Shown: positions 1 through 9,394, numbered from the stretch's first letter. The stretch: DNA of 64,000 bases from Gallionellales bacterium 39-52-133 (GCA_002278935.1 NCJL01000010.1:17050-81049); one strand, 5' to 3'. The notes: generated by a model not told the origin, from the letters alone. Made by a program: numbers and translations.

Positions 1-211
1 GAAGTATCCAGCGTCCAAGCTCGGTATCATCGGCTTCCGCCAGCATGTCAGGATCCAGGCTGTATGGCAAAGTACCCGCAATAAACTGGTTAAGTCGGGA
101 TTTCCAGTTTGCATGTGCATTCATCACTTCAACGAGTGACATCATGCTTTTATCGGTATATTCAGAAGCAAAAAAATTAGATTTTTTAAATAAATCAGAG
201 AAAAATCCCAT
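1..211 (-). CDS. CZB-domain protein, N-terminal part (cut by window edge)
   Basis: The frame is open from an ATG at 211 to the window edge, giving the first 70 residues. They begin MGFFSDLFKK and contain HANW near residue 33 and ELGRWI near residue 64. This spacing fits the chemoreceptor zinc-binding (CZB) fold, whose pattern is His-x-x-Trp followed after 20-30 residues by Cys-x-[hydrophobic]-Gly-x-Trp. CZB domains bind zinc in chemoreceptors and in some diguanylate cyclases. Here the usual Cys position holds Thr (DDTELG), so zinc binding may be altered. There is no strong Shine-Dalgarno sequence before the ATG. The rest of the protein lies outside the window, so its output domain is unknown. 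Confidence 0.6.
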   Translation of the reverse strand, partial: MGFFSDLFKKSNFFASEYTDKSMMSLVEVMNAHANWKSRLNQFIAGTLPYSLDPDMLAEADDTELGRWIL

Positions 212-290
212 GTCAATCCAATCAATAAAAGTGAATAGAATTGTTACTTTTGAAATTGTCTGAATTTGCCACTACAAAAAGCAATCGTGA

Positions 291-1613
291 TTAACCTTTG
301 CTATGGATCAGGCTTAATTGTTTCGCAATAATGTCGTGATTCAGCCACAGTACAGGAGCGGCAGGTTTTGAAGCTTCATGGAACATCAGCGGACCGGTGC
401 CTTCAAGTACCAGTGCGCTCAACAGGTCGGTTACCAAAGCCTTGCGGTCTATATGCATATTGGTGATGTCGTCCGAGGTGCCTATCATCAAATCGGCAAG
501 TTCGGCGCTGTTATCCATGGGCCAGGCTTCGAAATTGCGGAACTTCTTCATCGTTTCGCTTTTGTTGTAGTCTTCGATTTTCTGCAGCAGGCCTTCCAGT
601 GAGGAGCCCTCTTTCAGCAAGGCTTTGCAGGCATCGCATTGCGCTTGCGCCCATGCGCCTCCCCCTTCTTTTTTCAGGGCTTTGAGCAAGGGGAATAAGG
701 ATAACTCTACGCCGACAAAAATGTCGGAAGAGTTGGTGCGGATTTCCGGACAATTGAAAACCGTTGCCTTGATACCCTGTGCCCATGCCTTTTCAGCAAC
801 CTGCTCCAGACGCATTTTTGCTTTGCCCTGAGTGTAGTTGGTGTAGGTCTGCCACTGGTATTTGTCGTCAATCAGTATTTCGGTGCCATGGTAACCGTAA
901 GCGGTATAGCGCACCTGGCCGCCGGTTTTTTCCATGCGTGCGCGTATGCCGGCACTGCCGTCTATCAGGTGCTGGAAGGTGTTGGCGGTGACTTCGTCAA
1001 AGTTCATCAGGATCAGTTTGCCGAGATCGCTGTCGAGCAGTGCACGCGATGACAGGAAACGTTCGCCACGGCCTTTGTAGATACGGTTGGCGATCGCCAG
1101 AAATACTTTGACCTTGGGAATGCCGCCGGCCATGGTGTGAGCAAAGAACACATTGCTGCCGTCCTTGATCTTGCTGTCCAGTTCGGCCATCACCTTTGCC
1201 ACAGAGTCCTTAAAACGCTTTACGCCGACTTCGCGGCACTTTTCAATATGAGTAAAATCCAGCTTGTCATCCTGCCAGCTTTTCAGCGTCATATCGGCGA
1301 GCATGTCGGTGGGGGTAGGTGTGCCGGCGGGGGCGTCGAGATCAAAGCCCGCCATCAGCGGCACATTGAATATTTTTCCGCCCAGGCTGGTTTCGGCAAT
1401 CGCCAGTTCCTCGGCTGTGAGCGGGCGCAATGCGTTGTTTTCATCGCGACGACCAACAGTAATGCCCATGATGGTCATGCCGGCCTTGCGTGCTTCATCC
1501 ACCAGACCGTTGGCATAGCCCCGCCCGAAGAGCTCGCCAAAAAGCACAAATGTGTCTCCCTTGCGGAAAATATTGCTCTGTGGAATCTCTCTCAACGGGG
1601 TGAGTACGGTCAT
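291..1613 (-). CDS. Conserved protein of unknown function, about 440 aa
   Basis: This 440-residue protein has no signal peptide and no membrane segment. The N-terminus (FRKGDTFVLFGELFGRGYAN, about residues 16-35) puts a hydrophobic strand before a glycine-rich turn, as in a nucleotide-binding fold. A GGSSLEGL-like and other short Gly-rich stretches follow further on, but I recognise no catalytic motif with certainty. I have a weak recollection that similar proteins are labelled as a FabMG-type enoyl-ACP reductase family; I cannot confirm it and do not assign the function. A GGAG ribosome site stands about 8 bases before the ATG. The gene follows mqo on the same strand but is separated from it by a terminator. 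Confidence 0.75.
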   Translation of the reverse strand: MTVLTPLREIPQSNIFRKGDTFVLFGELFGRGYANGLVDEARKAGMTIMGITVGRRDENNALRPLTAEELAIAETSLGGKIFNVPLMAGFDLDAPAGTPTPTDMLADMTLKSWQDDKLDFTHIEKCREVGVKRFKDSVAKVMAELDSKIKDGSNVFFAHTMAGGIPKVKVFLAIANRIYKGRGERFLSSRALLDSDLGKLILMNFDEVTANTFQHLIDGSAGIRARMEKTGGQVRYTAYGYHGTEILIDDKYQWQTYTNYTQGKAKMRLEQVAEKAWAQGIKATVFNCPEIRTNSSDIFVGVELSLFPLLKALKKEGGGAWAQAQCDACKALLKEGSSLEGLLQKIEDYNKSETMKKFRNFEAWPMDNSAELADLMIGTSDDITNMHIDRKALVTDLLSALVLEGTGPLMFHEASKPAAPVLWLNHDIIAKQLSLIHSKG

Positions 1614-1630
1614 AACAATTGCTCCAAATC

Positions 1631-1662
1631 AAAAAAAATTAACAAACAGGGGCAAGCCCCTG
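1631..1662 (-). terminator. Rho-independent terminator of mqo
   Basis: Read on the minus strand, CAGGGG-CTTG-CCCCTG forms a 6-bp stem with a 4-base loop, followed by a T-rich run containing TTTTTTTT. It lies 11 bases after the mqo stop codon and before the ribosome site of the next gene. Confidence 0.75.
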
Positions 1663-1673
1663 AACAAATGACA

Positions 1674-3191
1674 TTATATCTCGGACATCTGCTTGCGCTT
1701 CGAATTACTTTGATCCAGACCCAGCGTGGTTCGCGTTCTTTGGCGCACGCTATGCAACAGGTCCACATTCTCATCCAGTGACTCACCATAGGAGGGGATC
1801 ATCTCCTTCATCCTGTGCTTCCACTCGGCAGATTTGATCTGCTTTTTGAAGCACCGTTCAATCACTTCTATCATGGCCTGCACCGAGATGGAGGCACCGG
1901 GAGAGGCACCCAGCAATGCGGCAAGCGTGCCGTCCTTTGAGGTAATGGTTTCCGTGCCAAACTCGAGTTTGCCACCCTTGGTAGCGCAGCTTTTTATGAT
2001 TTGCACGCGGTGGCCGGCGCTTTCCAGTGACCATTCGTTTTCTTTTGCCTCTGCATAGAAATTGAGCAGAGCGGCCATCCTGTCCCTGTGCGACTGCAGT
2101 GCGCCCTTGACCAGGTAGCGGGTAAGGTCCATGTTATCAAAAGCAACCGCCAGCATGGGCTTCAGATTGCCCGGTTTGACCGAGCCGAACAGGTCGAAGA
2201 TAGAGCCCTCGCGTAAAAATTTGGTGGTAAAGCCGGCATATGGCCCGAAAATCAGCGCGGGTTCGCCGTCGATAATCCTGGCATCCAGGTGCGGCACCGA
2301 CATGGGCGGTGAGCCGCTAGGTGCGCGGCCATAAACCTTGGTGTGGTGCTTTTTGACCAGCTCGGGATTTTTGCATACCAGCCATTGTCCACTCACCGGG
2401 AAACCGCCATAGCCCTTGCTTTCCGGCAAGCCGGCTTTTTGCAGCAAGGGCAAGGCACCTCCGCCTGCACCAAGGAACACAAAACCGGCTTCCCAGTAAT
2501 GTGTGGATTCGGTGTGCCTGTCCCTGATGCCAACCTTCCAGTGGCCGTTATCGAGTTGCTTCAGGTTTTCGATCGAGTGACCGAGCAGTAACTCAAAATT
2601 CGGCTGCTTTTTCAGTGCCTTGATCAGGTGGCGGGTGAGCGCACCGAAATCGATATCCGAACCGAGCTTGACCTGTGTGGCGGCAATTTTCTGTTTCGGG
2701 TCGCGGTGAGCCATCACCAGCGGCATCCAGCGTTGCAAAACGGCGGGATCCTCGCTGTATTCCATTTCCTCAAACAGGTGGTGTTTGTGCAGCGCCTCAT
2801 AACGTTTGCGCAGGAAGTCCACATCCCTGTCGCCCCACACGAAACTCTGGTGCGGAATCGAGTTGATGAATTCATGCGAAGCGGGCAATACATGCTGTTC
2901 TACGAGCCAGGACCAGAACTGCAGCGAGACTTCAAAGCCCGCGTTGATTGCCAGTGCCTTTTTGATTTCGACGCTGCCATTCGTCAGTTGTGGCGTGTAA
3001 TTCAACTCGCAGTAGCCAGCATGGCCGGTACCCGCATTATTCAGGCTGTGTGTGCTTTCATGTGCCACCTTGCCCAAGCGCTCAACCATCATGATTTTTA
3101 AGGAGGGGTCCAGGCGCGATAGCAGCATGCCCAGGGTTGCACTCATCACGCCGGCGCCGACGAGTAATATGTCTACTTTGTTTTTTTGCAT
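1674..3191 (-). CDS. mqo: Malate:quinone oxidoreductase
   Basis: This FAD-dependent, membrane-associated enzyme oxidises malate to oxaloacetate and passes the electrons to quinone, as a TCA-cycle step independent of NAD. The 505-residue length is normal for the family. The N-terminus carries the dinucleotide-binding glycine motif VGAGVMS (residues 11-17), followed by the family signature around LNNAGTGHAGYCELNYTP (about residues 51-68). Near the C-terminus, LLGASPGAS is also typical of Mqo. The gene is divergent from purU, and the 170-base gap between them should hold both promoters. No strong Shine-Dalgarno sequence precedes the ATG at 3191. Confidence 0.96.
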   Translation of the reverse strand: MQKNKVDILLVGAGVMSATLGMLLSRLDPSLKIMMVERLGKVAHESTHSLNNAGTGHAGYCELNYTPQLTNGSVEIKKALAINAGFEVSLQFWSWLVEQHVLPASHEFINSIPHQSFVWGDRDVDFLRKRYEALHKHHLFEEMEYSEDPAVLQRWMPLVMAHRDPKQKIAATQVKLGSDIDFGALTRHLIKALKKQPNFELLLGHSIENLKQLDNGHWKVGIRDRHTESTHYWEAGFVFLGAGGGALPLLQKAGLPESKGYGGFPVSGQWLVCKNPELVKKHHTKVYGRAPSGSPPMSVPHLDARIIDGEPALIFGPYAGFTTKFLREGSIFDLFGSVKPGNLKPMLAVAFDNMDLTRYLVKGALQSHRDRMAALLNFYAEAKENEWSLESAGHRVQIIKSCATKGGKLEFGTETITSKDGTLAALLGASPGASISVQAMIEVIERCFKKQIKSAEWKHRMKEMIPSYGESLDENVDLLHSVRQRTRTTLGLDQSNSKRKQMSEI

Positions 3192-3359
3192 TATTTGGCT
3201 GGTTTAATCTATATCCGGCAGAATTTTAATATAAAGCCGGCGGTTTCAGGTTGGCACTTATATACTGTGCTGCTTAAAGTCGTTAGTATAAATCGCCGAT
3301 CAGGAGCGAATGTACTTTTGGTTTTGTTTTTCGTTCAATTTAATTATTCAGGTTTTTGT

Positions 3360-4214
3360 ATGAAATCCTCACGTCGTTACACCCTGACTTTATCCTGCCC
3401 GGACCGGGTAGGTATTGTTGCCGCAGTGAGCAGCTTTTTTGCACAACATGGCGGCTGGATAGTTGAAGCCAGTTACCACGCGGATACGCAGACAGGCCGG
3501 TTTTTTATGCGTCAGGAGATACTCGCCGATTCCTTGCCCTTTGATTCTGCGCAAATGCGCACAAAGTTTGCAGTGGTTGCGCGACAGTTTGAGATGGATT
3601 GGCAGCTAAGCGATTCGGCGCAGAAGATGCGCGTGGTTATTCTGGTCAGCAAACAGGACCATTGTCTTAATGATCTGCTGCACCGCTGGCGTAGCGGCGA
3701 ACTGGAAGTGGACATTCCCTGTGTGATTTCCAACCATGAGGATTTGCGCAGCTTCGTAGAGTGGCACGGCATACCCTATCACTATGTGCCGATGGGCGAT
3801 AAAGCGGCGGCCTTTGAAAAAATTGCCGCCTTATTCGATGAGCACAACGGCGACACGCTGGTGCTGGCACGTTTTATGCAAATATTGCCGCCCGAATTAT
3901 GCCGGCGTTATGCCGGTCGCGTGATCAATATACACCACTCCTTCCTGCCTTCTTTTGCCGGTGCGAAACCTTATCATCAGGCCTATGAGCGCGGCGTGAA
4001 ACTGATCGGTGCGACCTGCCATTATGTGACCGAGCAACTGGATGACGGCCCGATTATCGAGCAGGATACGGTACGCATCGATCATGGCGATAGTGTGGAG
4101 GATATGGTGCGGTACGGCAGGGATATTGAAAAAACAGTATTGGCGCGCGGTCTGCGCTATCACGTCGAAAGTCGCGTACTGGTCTGTGACAATAAAACGG
4201 TCGTGTTCAAATAG
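3360..4214 (+). CDS. purU: Formyltetrahydrofolate deformylase
   Basis: PurU hydrolyses 10-formyl-tetrahydrofolate to formate and tetrahydrofolate, balancing the one-carbon pool and feeding formate to PurT. From the ATG at 3360 the product has 284 residues, the usual length, beginning MKSSRRYTLTLSCPDRVGIV with an ACT domain (about residues 1-85). The formyltransferase-like domain follows, with INIHHSFLPSF carrying the catalytic Asn and His, then GAKPYHQAY and DDGPIIEQD carrying the catalytic Asp. An upstream in-frame extension to 3186 lacks family similarity and crosses the mqo promoter region, so I reject it. Confidence 0.95.
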   Translation: MKSSRRYTLTLSCPDRVGIVAAVSSFFAQHGGWIVEASYHADTQTGRFFMRQEILADSLPFDSAQMRTKFAVVARQFEMDWQLSDSAQKMRVVILVSKQDHCLNDLLHRWRSGELEVDIPCVISNHEDLRSFVEWHGIPYHYVPMGDKAAAFEKIAALFDEHNGDTLVLARFMQILPPELCRRYAGRVINIHHSFLPSFAGAKPYHQAYERGVKLIGATCHYVTEQLDDGPIIEQDTVRIDHGDSVEDMVRYGRDIEKTVLARGLRYHVESRVLVCDNKTVVFK

Positions 4215-4327
4215 CGCTTGCCTGATTTTTAATACGCAATAAAAAAAGTGTCTTTGGCAGGTTGTTGCTGGGGTATGAAGCCCAACATGCGAATAATAAG
4301 AGACGTTTCTGTTGCAAAGTGGAATAA

Positions 4328-5629
4328 ATGAAACTTTCAAACGAAGAGTATTACATCCGCAGCGTAATCGAGCTGGCTGATATTTTGCCGGTTACAACCT
4401 GTCAGGATGTATTTTCCACCACGGGTATCAAGCTGGTGAACAAAGGTGTGCTGCTTAACTCGACTTTTTTTGAAAAGCTGGGTCGACACCATATTATGCC
4501 GCCGCTGGAACAGTGTCTGGTGGTGGAAAACGGTGTCAACAATTTTGAAATTGTCACGCGTGCACAGCAGTTGCTGGCTGGCGATCCGCCACTCGCGCGC
4601 ATGGCAGGCAAACTCCCGAATACCGAAGTATTGTATGAGATGCTGCAGGCTGTTACTTTCAGCCAGCCCATGGTGTTTTTGCTGACCCTGGCGCGTGAGC
4701 GCAGACCTGCTTTGCTTAGCCATAGCGTCAGTGTGGCGCTCATCAGCCTGTATCTTGGCTTGCGCTTGGGTCTGAGCAGGCAACAGCTGGTTGAGTTGGC
4801 GACGGCAGGCTTGTTTCATGATCTCGGCGAATTACGCACGGACGCCAGTCTGTTCACAGTGGAGGCGCATCCCACTCCGGCAGAGCGCGAACAAATTTAT
4901 ACGCATCCAGCGACGTCACAGCGCATGCTGTTGAACTCATCCATCTATTCACTGGAAACTATAAATGCAGTGATGCGGCACCATGAATACATCGATGGCA
5001 GTGGCTATCCGTTTGGCTTGATGGGCAGTGAAATGGGTACGTTGGCGAAAATATTGTCCATCGCCGAAATGGCGGCAAGCAAGCTGGATCTCGAGGCACT
5101 GGATGGTGTGCCGCGCATGGAGGTGGCGCTAAAATTCAACCTGCAAAAATTTGATCCCGAGCTGACGGGCTATCTTTCAGTGCTGTATGAGCATCCGGCA
5201 ACAGCACAGGCAGAACAGCAGACCATTACACCGGTAACCTTGCCGTACTTGCATAACCAGATTAACAATATCAGGCTGGCACTTGAATTCTGGAAACAGT
5301 TAGTGGGAGAGTTGCCAGTTCGTCCGCGCAGCCCCTCCGCATTCATTGATCAGCGGGTTAAAAGTCTGGCTCAGGCAACACGCGAGGCAGGGATTAATAC
5401 CGCTGACAAATCCAGTGTAACGAATAATATTGGTGATGATGAAAAATGTCTGGCTGAGTTAAACCAGATTAACCAGGAATCCTTGCGGCAGATAACCGAG
5501 ATCGTGTTTGAAGTCCAGCGACGCTGGCCCAAATATCAGGAGGATACAAGCGCGGTTGGCAAAGTGGTGAGCGGCTGGATGGAGTATATGCAGACGTTGC
5601 TGCTCGAGAAGCGGGAAAGAAAAATGTAA
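4328..5629 (+). CDS. HD-GYP-like domain protein, possibly degenerate
   Basis: This 433-residue cytoplasmic protein has an HD-GYP-type core: HSVSVA, then HDLGE (about residue 165), YTHPATSQRML, and HHEYIDGSGYP (about residue 218). HD-GYP enzymes hydrolyse cyclic di-GMP with a metal centre. Two usual ligand positions differ: the Lys of HDIGK is Glu (HDLGE), and the Asp of the later ADxxDAL motif is Glu (IAEMAAS). HH and DGxGYP are kept. It may be a weak enzyme or a c-di-GMP sensor. The first 100 or so residues and the C-terminal 130 match nothing I recognise. It stands alone between purU and a converging porin gene. Confidence 0.8.
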   Translation: MKLSNEEYYIRSVIELADILPVTTCQDVFSTTGIKLVNKGVLLNSTFFEKLGRHHIMPPLEQCLVVENGVNNFEIVTRAQQLLAGDPPLARMAGKLPNTEVLYEMLQAVTFSQPMVFLLTLARERRPALLSHSVSVALISLYLGLRLGLSRQQLVELATAGLFHDLGELRTDASLFTVEAHPTPAEREQIYTHPATSQRMLLNSSIYSLETINAVMRHHEYIDGSGYPFGLMGSEMGTLAKILSIAEMAASKLDLEALDGVPRMEVALKFNLQKFDPELTGYLSVLYEHPATAQAEQQTITPVTLPYLHNQINNIRLALEFWKQLVGELPVRPRSPSAFIDQRVKSLAQATREAGINTADKSSVTNNIGDDEKCLAELNQINQESLRQITEIVFEVQRRWPKYQEDTSAVGKVVSGWMEYMQTLLLEKRERKM

Positions 5630-5665
5630 TAAATATTGAATTAAATTTCCATCGCCGCAGATTAA

Positions 5666-5685
5666 AACCCCCCGTATTTCGGGTT
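5666..5685 (-). terminator. Weak terminator of the second TorF porin gene
   Basis: On the minus strand CCCG-AAATA-CGGG is followed by GGGTTTTAAT. The stem is short and the T-run is brief, so the signal is weak. It lies just past the converging stop codons of the HD-GYP gene and the porin gene. Confidence 0.4.
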
Positions 5686-5692
5686 ACTTATT

Positions 5693-6493
5693 CTAAAACG
5701 AGCGTGTAAGCGATACTGCGGTAGCAGGACCCGCCCAGTTTCCGCCTATTGTTCTGGCATAGGTATAGAAAGAACTGGCATTGGTATGGGTATATGTGAG
5801 CGCAAGACTATATCCGCTGAAGTCCCTTGCGATGCCCAATCTGTAATCTGCATAGCTGGCTGAGGTGCCATTGGATTCCAATGTGGCTGCCGTTTTGCCG
5901 GTGTAGGTTTGTTTGCCTATATGGGCGTTCAATGTGTAGTCAGAGTCAGGGACGTTGTAGCGGGCATTGAGTTCTATATAGTTTGTTCCCTTTGTATCCC
6001 TGATGGTCATGAATTGGTCGAGCACGCTCCAGGAATATTTTACAGTCAGAAATTTATAGCTGATGGCGCCATATACTTCGGCAGTGTCGGCCAGTGCATA
6101 TCCCGATGCAGCCGTGTAATTGCCCAGATAGTTATAGCGGATGAGTCCTGCGTCAAAATGATAATCAGTAGCCAGGCTGTTTTTGTAGCCGAAATAGATA
6201 TCCGCCTCGGTGGTCGGGCGACCGTATTGTGCGGTATCAACAGCACCGCTATCTATAATCCAGCTGACGGGGGAGCCCCACAAGCCAGCGTAGAGGCCAC
6301 TGGCATGTGCATAATCCATGCCGCCCTGAACGGCGGGATTGCTCGAAGTTTTGGCGATGCCCCTGAATACATAATTGCTCACCAGGCTTATGTTGCTGGC
6401 AAGGGTGTGGGATGAAACAGTTGCATCTGCTGCAAAGACGGGTAGTGCGCATAAGGCGCACAGCACAACGAGCATTTGTCCTGAGGCCTGCAT
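5693..6493 (-). CDS. TorF-family putative porin (copy 2)
   Basis: This 266-residue predicted outer-membrane beta-barrel has a signal peptide ending near VFAADA (residues 1-22) and a C-terminal aromatic residue (SLTRSF) as needed by the BAM machinery. The motifs SNYVFRGI, GGMDYAH, GLYAGLWGS, TAEVYGAISYKFLT and GTNYIEL match the TorF family (TIGR02001), whose transport role is not established. It is a clear paralogue of the protein encoded at 8470-9246. It lies downstream of amtB beyond a strong terminator, so it probably has its own promoter or depends on readthrough. I found no sigma-54 element upstream. Confidence 0.88.
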   Translation of the reverse strand: MQASGQMLVVLCALCALPVFAADATVSSHTLASNISLVSNYVFRGIAKTSSNPAVQGGMDYAHASGLYAGLWGSPVSWIIDSGAVDTAQYGRPTTEADIYFGYKNSLATDYHFDAGLIRYNYLGNYTAASGYALADTAEVYGAISYKFLTVKYSWSVLDQFMTIRDTKGTNYIELNARYNVPDSDYTLNAHIGKQTYTGKTAATLESNGTSASYADYRLGIARDFSGYSLALTYTHTNASSFYTYARTIGGNWAGPATAVSLTRSF

Positions 6494-6622
6494 GAGGGCT
6501 CCTCTATTTGTAGAATGTCGCGGTGATAAAATAATCCAATTCTAGGTGTTTGTCACAGGAATGTTTGCGTACAGGAAGCTATGCGGAATGAAGCAGGCAG
6601 TATGCACGTGATGAACGGGCAA

Positions 6623-6655
6623 TAAAAAACGCCCCGGACTTCGGGGCGTTTTTTT
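6623..6655 (-). terminator. Strong bidirectional terminator after amtB
   Basis: AACGCCCCG and CGGGGCGTT form a 9-bp stem around GACTT. A-rich sequence on the left and T7 on the right make it a Rho-independent terminator in both directions. It lies 25 bases past the amtB stop codon and closes the porin-glnK-amtB unit. Confidence 0.93.
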
Positions 6656-6679
6656 GCTACCTGATACTAAATTACAGCA

Positions 6680-8062
6680 TTAAATATTATAAGCACGTTC
6701 ACCATGTGTTGATGTGTCGAGCCCTTCACGTTCTGCTTCTTCGGTAACGCGCAGACCCATGGCCATGTCGATCAGCTTGAACAATACAAAGCTGACTACA
6801 CCGGACCACACTACTGTTACCAGCACACCTGTAGCCTGAGTGGTGACCTGGCTCATCATGGCATAGTTTGCAACACCCACGCCGCCGAGTGACGGTGATA
6901 CAAAGATGCCGGTGCCGATTGCGCCGACGATACCGCCAACAGCATGGATGCCGAACACATCGAGTGAGTCGTCATAACCCAGCATTTTCTTCAGGCCGCT
7001 GACAGACCAGAGGCAGATTGGGCCAACGATCAGACCAAGGATGATGGCGCCCATGGGGCCAACCAGACCCGCTGCAGGAGTAACCACAACCAGACCGGCA
7101 ATGGCGCCTGAGGCAATGCCCAGCATCGAAGGCTTGCCGCGTACCAGCCATTCAGCAAACATCCAGGACATGGCCGCGGCAGCAGTTGCGACGATCGTGT
7201 TCAGCAAAGCCAGTGCAGCACCGCCGGTTGCTTCAAGGTTGGAGCCGGCGTTGAAACCAAACCAGCCCACCCACAGTAATGAAGCACCGATCATGGTCAT
7301 AGGCAGATTATGTGGCGCCATTGCTTCTTTGCCGTAGCCGATACGCTTGCCGATTACGATTGCGCCAACCAGTGCTGCAATACCCGCGTTGATGTGAACC
7401 ACTGTACCACCGGCAAAGTCCAGGTCGCCCATTGCAAACAGGTAACCGCCGGCAGCCCAGACCATATGCGCGATAGGCAAGTAGGAGAAGGTGAACCACA
7501 GTGCGGAGAATACCAGCAGCGCAGAAAACTTGATGCGCTCGGCGAAACCACCGATGATCAGCGCAGTAGTAATTGCCGCGAAGGTAAGCTGGAATGCCAC
7601 GAAAGTCAGCTCGGGAATTACCACGCCAGCGGAGAATGTCGCTGCAGTGCTGCTCGGTGTAACGCCCGAAAGGAACATTTTGGACAAATCACCAATTACC
7701 GCATTGAGGCTGCCGCCATCACCGAACGCCAGTGAATAGCCGTAGATCACCCACAGAATAGAGATCAGTGCAAAAATGGCAAAAACCTGGGAGAGCACCG
7801 ACAACATATTTTTTGCGCGCACCAGGCCACCGTAGAACAGTGACAGGCCGGGAACGATCATCAAAATTACGAGCAGGGTGGACAGCATCATCCACACGGT
7901 GTCGCCTTTGTCGGGAACAGGAGCGGGTGCGGCAGCAGCATCTGCAACCGGTGCGGCAACTGCCGCAGGGGCTGCAGTTGCCGCCGCTTCATCAGCGAAG
8001 GCCGGTGCGGACATGCCGCCAAGCATAGCCAGCAGGCTGAAAAACAAGATTATTTTCTTCAT
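6680..8062 (-). CDS. amtB: Ammonium transporter AmtB
   Basis: This inner-membrane ammonium channel has 460 residues and about 11 membrane helices after a cleavable signal (MKKIILFF...APAFADEA). An Ala/Pro-rich linker of about 35 residues then precedes the first helix (TVWMMLSTLLVILMIVPGL). The two pore histidines are seen in GGTVVHINAG and DVFGIHAVGG. The C-terminal tail carries the conserved cytoplasmic segment that GlnK contacts. AAGGAGAG lies just before the ATG. The gene starts 11 bases after glnK, the usual glnK-amtB arrangement, in which GlnK closes the channel when nitrogen is sufficient. Confidence 0.97.
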   Translation of the reverse strand: MKKIILFFSLLAMLGGMSAPAFADEAAATAAPAAVAAPVADAAAAPAPVPDKGDTVWMMLSTLLVILMIVPGLSLFYGGLVRAKNMLSVLSQVFAIFALISILWVIYGYSLAFGDGGSLNAVIGDLSKMFLSGVTPSSTAATFSAGVVIPELTFVAFQLTFAAITTALIIGGFAERIKFSALLVFSALWFTFSYLPIAHMVWAAGGYLFAMGDLDFAGGTVVHINAGIAALVGAIVIGKRIGYGKEAMAPHNLPMTMIGASLLWVGWFGFNAGSNLEATGGAALALLNTIVATAAAAMSWMFAEWLVRGKPSMLGIASGAIAGLVVVTPAAGLVGPMGAIILGLIVGPICLWSVSGLKKMLGYDDSLDVFGIHAVGGIVGAIGTGIFVSPSLGGVGVANYAMMSQVTTQATGVLVTVVWSGVVSFVLFKLIDMAMGLRVTEEAEREGLDTSTHGERAYNI

Positions 8063-8073
8063 TTGATCTCTCC

Positions 8074-8469
<396 letters not shown>

Positions 8470-9246
8470 TTAGAACGCGTGTGTCAGAGATATTGCAGTT
8501 GCTGACTTGCCCCAGAAACCGCCATTGGTATAGGTGTAACCTGTTTCCTTTGCATTAGTAGAAGTATAAGCAAGAGCAACTACATAACCACTGAAGTCCT
8601 TGGCAACACCCACTTTGTAGTCAGAATAGCTGTATAACGGATCAGCAGTTGAGCTGGTATAGGTTTGTTTGCCATAGTGCGCACTCAGGGTATAGCTTGT
8701 ATCTGGAATGGTGTAGTTTGCATTCAGCTCGATGTAGTTGGTGCCTTTTTCATCGGCAACAGTCAGGAACTGATTCAATACGCTGTATGAGTATTTGGCA
8801 GTCAGGAATTTGTAGCTGAGGGCTGCATATACTTCCGCTGTATCAGCTGACGCAAAGCCTGAAGCTGCGGCAACATTGCTACTGCCCAAATAGTTGAAGC
8901 GAACATAACCTACATCATAGCCAATATCATCAGTGATGCTGCTTCTGTAACCTAAGTAAGTATCCAACTCCATAGATTGGCTACCAGAAGCCAAGGCACC
9001 CGCGTCAGCAATCCAGGTTACATTGGAACCCCACACGCCGGCATAGAAGCCGCTGGCGTGTGCGTAGTCCATGCCGCCCTGGATAGCTGGTGCACCAGCT
9101 GTTTGAGTAATACCGCGGAATACGTAGTTGCTAACGATACCAACGTTGCTTGTTACGGTATGAGGAGAAGCAGGTTCGTCCGCAGCCATAACAGGCATCG
9201 CGCACAGTGCGCCAAGTAGAGCAACCATAAGTTTAGACTTTTGCAT
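8470..9246 (-). CDS. TorF-family putative porin (copy 1)
   Basis: This 258-residue outer-membrane beta-barrel candidate has a signal peptide (cleavage near VMAADE, about residue 22) and the C-terminal barrel signature SLTHAF. It shares SNYVFRGI, GGMDYAHASG, TAEVYAALSYKFLTAKYSYSV-like and GTNYIEL blocks with the paralogue at 5693-6493. It is the first gene of a unit with glnK and amtB, downstream of a sigma-54 promoter and NtrC-like sites. A role in outer-membrane passage of a nitrogen compound is plausible but inferred only from position and regulation. Confidence 0.9.
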   Translation of the reverse strand: MQKSKLMVALLGALCAMPVMAADEPASPHTVTSNVGIVSNYVFRGITQTAGAPAIQGGMDYAHASGFYAGVWGSNVTWIADAGALASGSQSMELDTYLGYRSSITDDIGYDVGYVRFNYLGSSNVAAASGFASADTAEVYAALSYKFLTAKYSYSVLNQFLTVADEKGTNYIELNANYTIPDTSYTLSAHYGKQTYTSSTADPLYSYSDYKVGVAKDFSGYVVALAYTSTNAKETGYTYTNGGFWGKSATAISLTHAF

Positions 9247-9301
9247 GATGTATCCTTTTTTAAAGTTGAGAGCGGGACAAAGTTATCCACGCCTAGTACT
9301 T

Positions 9302-9317
9302 AGCAGCTTCTGTGCCA
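9302..9317 (-). promoter_or_regulatory. Sigma-54 (-24/-12) promoter for porin-glnK-amtB
   Basis: The minus strand reads TGGCACAGAAGCTGCT. This gives GG and GC separated by 10 bases, matching TGGCAC-N5-TTGCT with one mismatch. Transcription should begin near 9290, leaving a leader of about 45 bases before the porin ATG at 9246. Confidence 0.85.
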
Positions 9318-9368
9318 GAAACATTATATTCATTTAAATCAGTATGTTATGAACATTGATGAATAAGA

Positions 9369-9385
9369 TGCACAATTGTTGTGCA
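9369..9385. promoter_or_regulatory. NtrC-like binding site 1
   Basis: TGCACAATTGTTGTGCA is a perfect 7-bp inverted repeat around a 3-base centre and fits the NtrC consensus TGCACyA-N3-TrGTGCA. It lies about 65 bases upstream of the sigma-54 promoter. Confidence 0.8.
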
Positions 9386-9394
9386 CTATTTTCA

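Noticed and set aside
45..263. 72-residue plus-strand frame at the left edge
   Set aside because: It lies opposite the CZB-like coding frame, shows no family features, and its composition is that of an antisense shadow.
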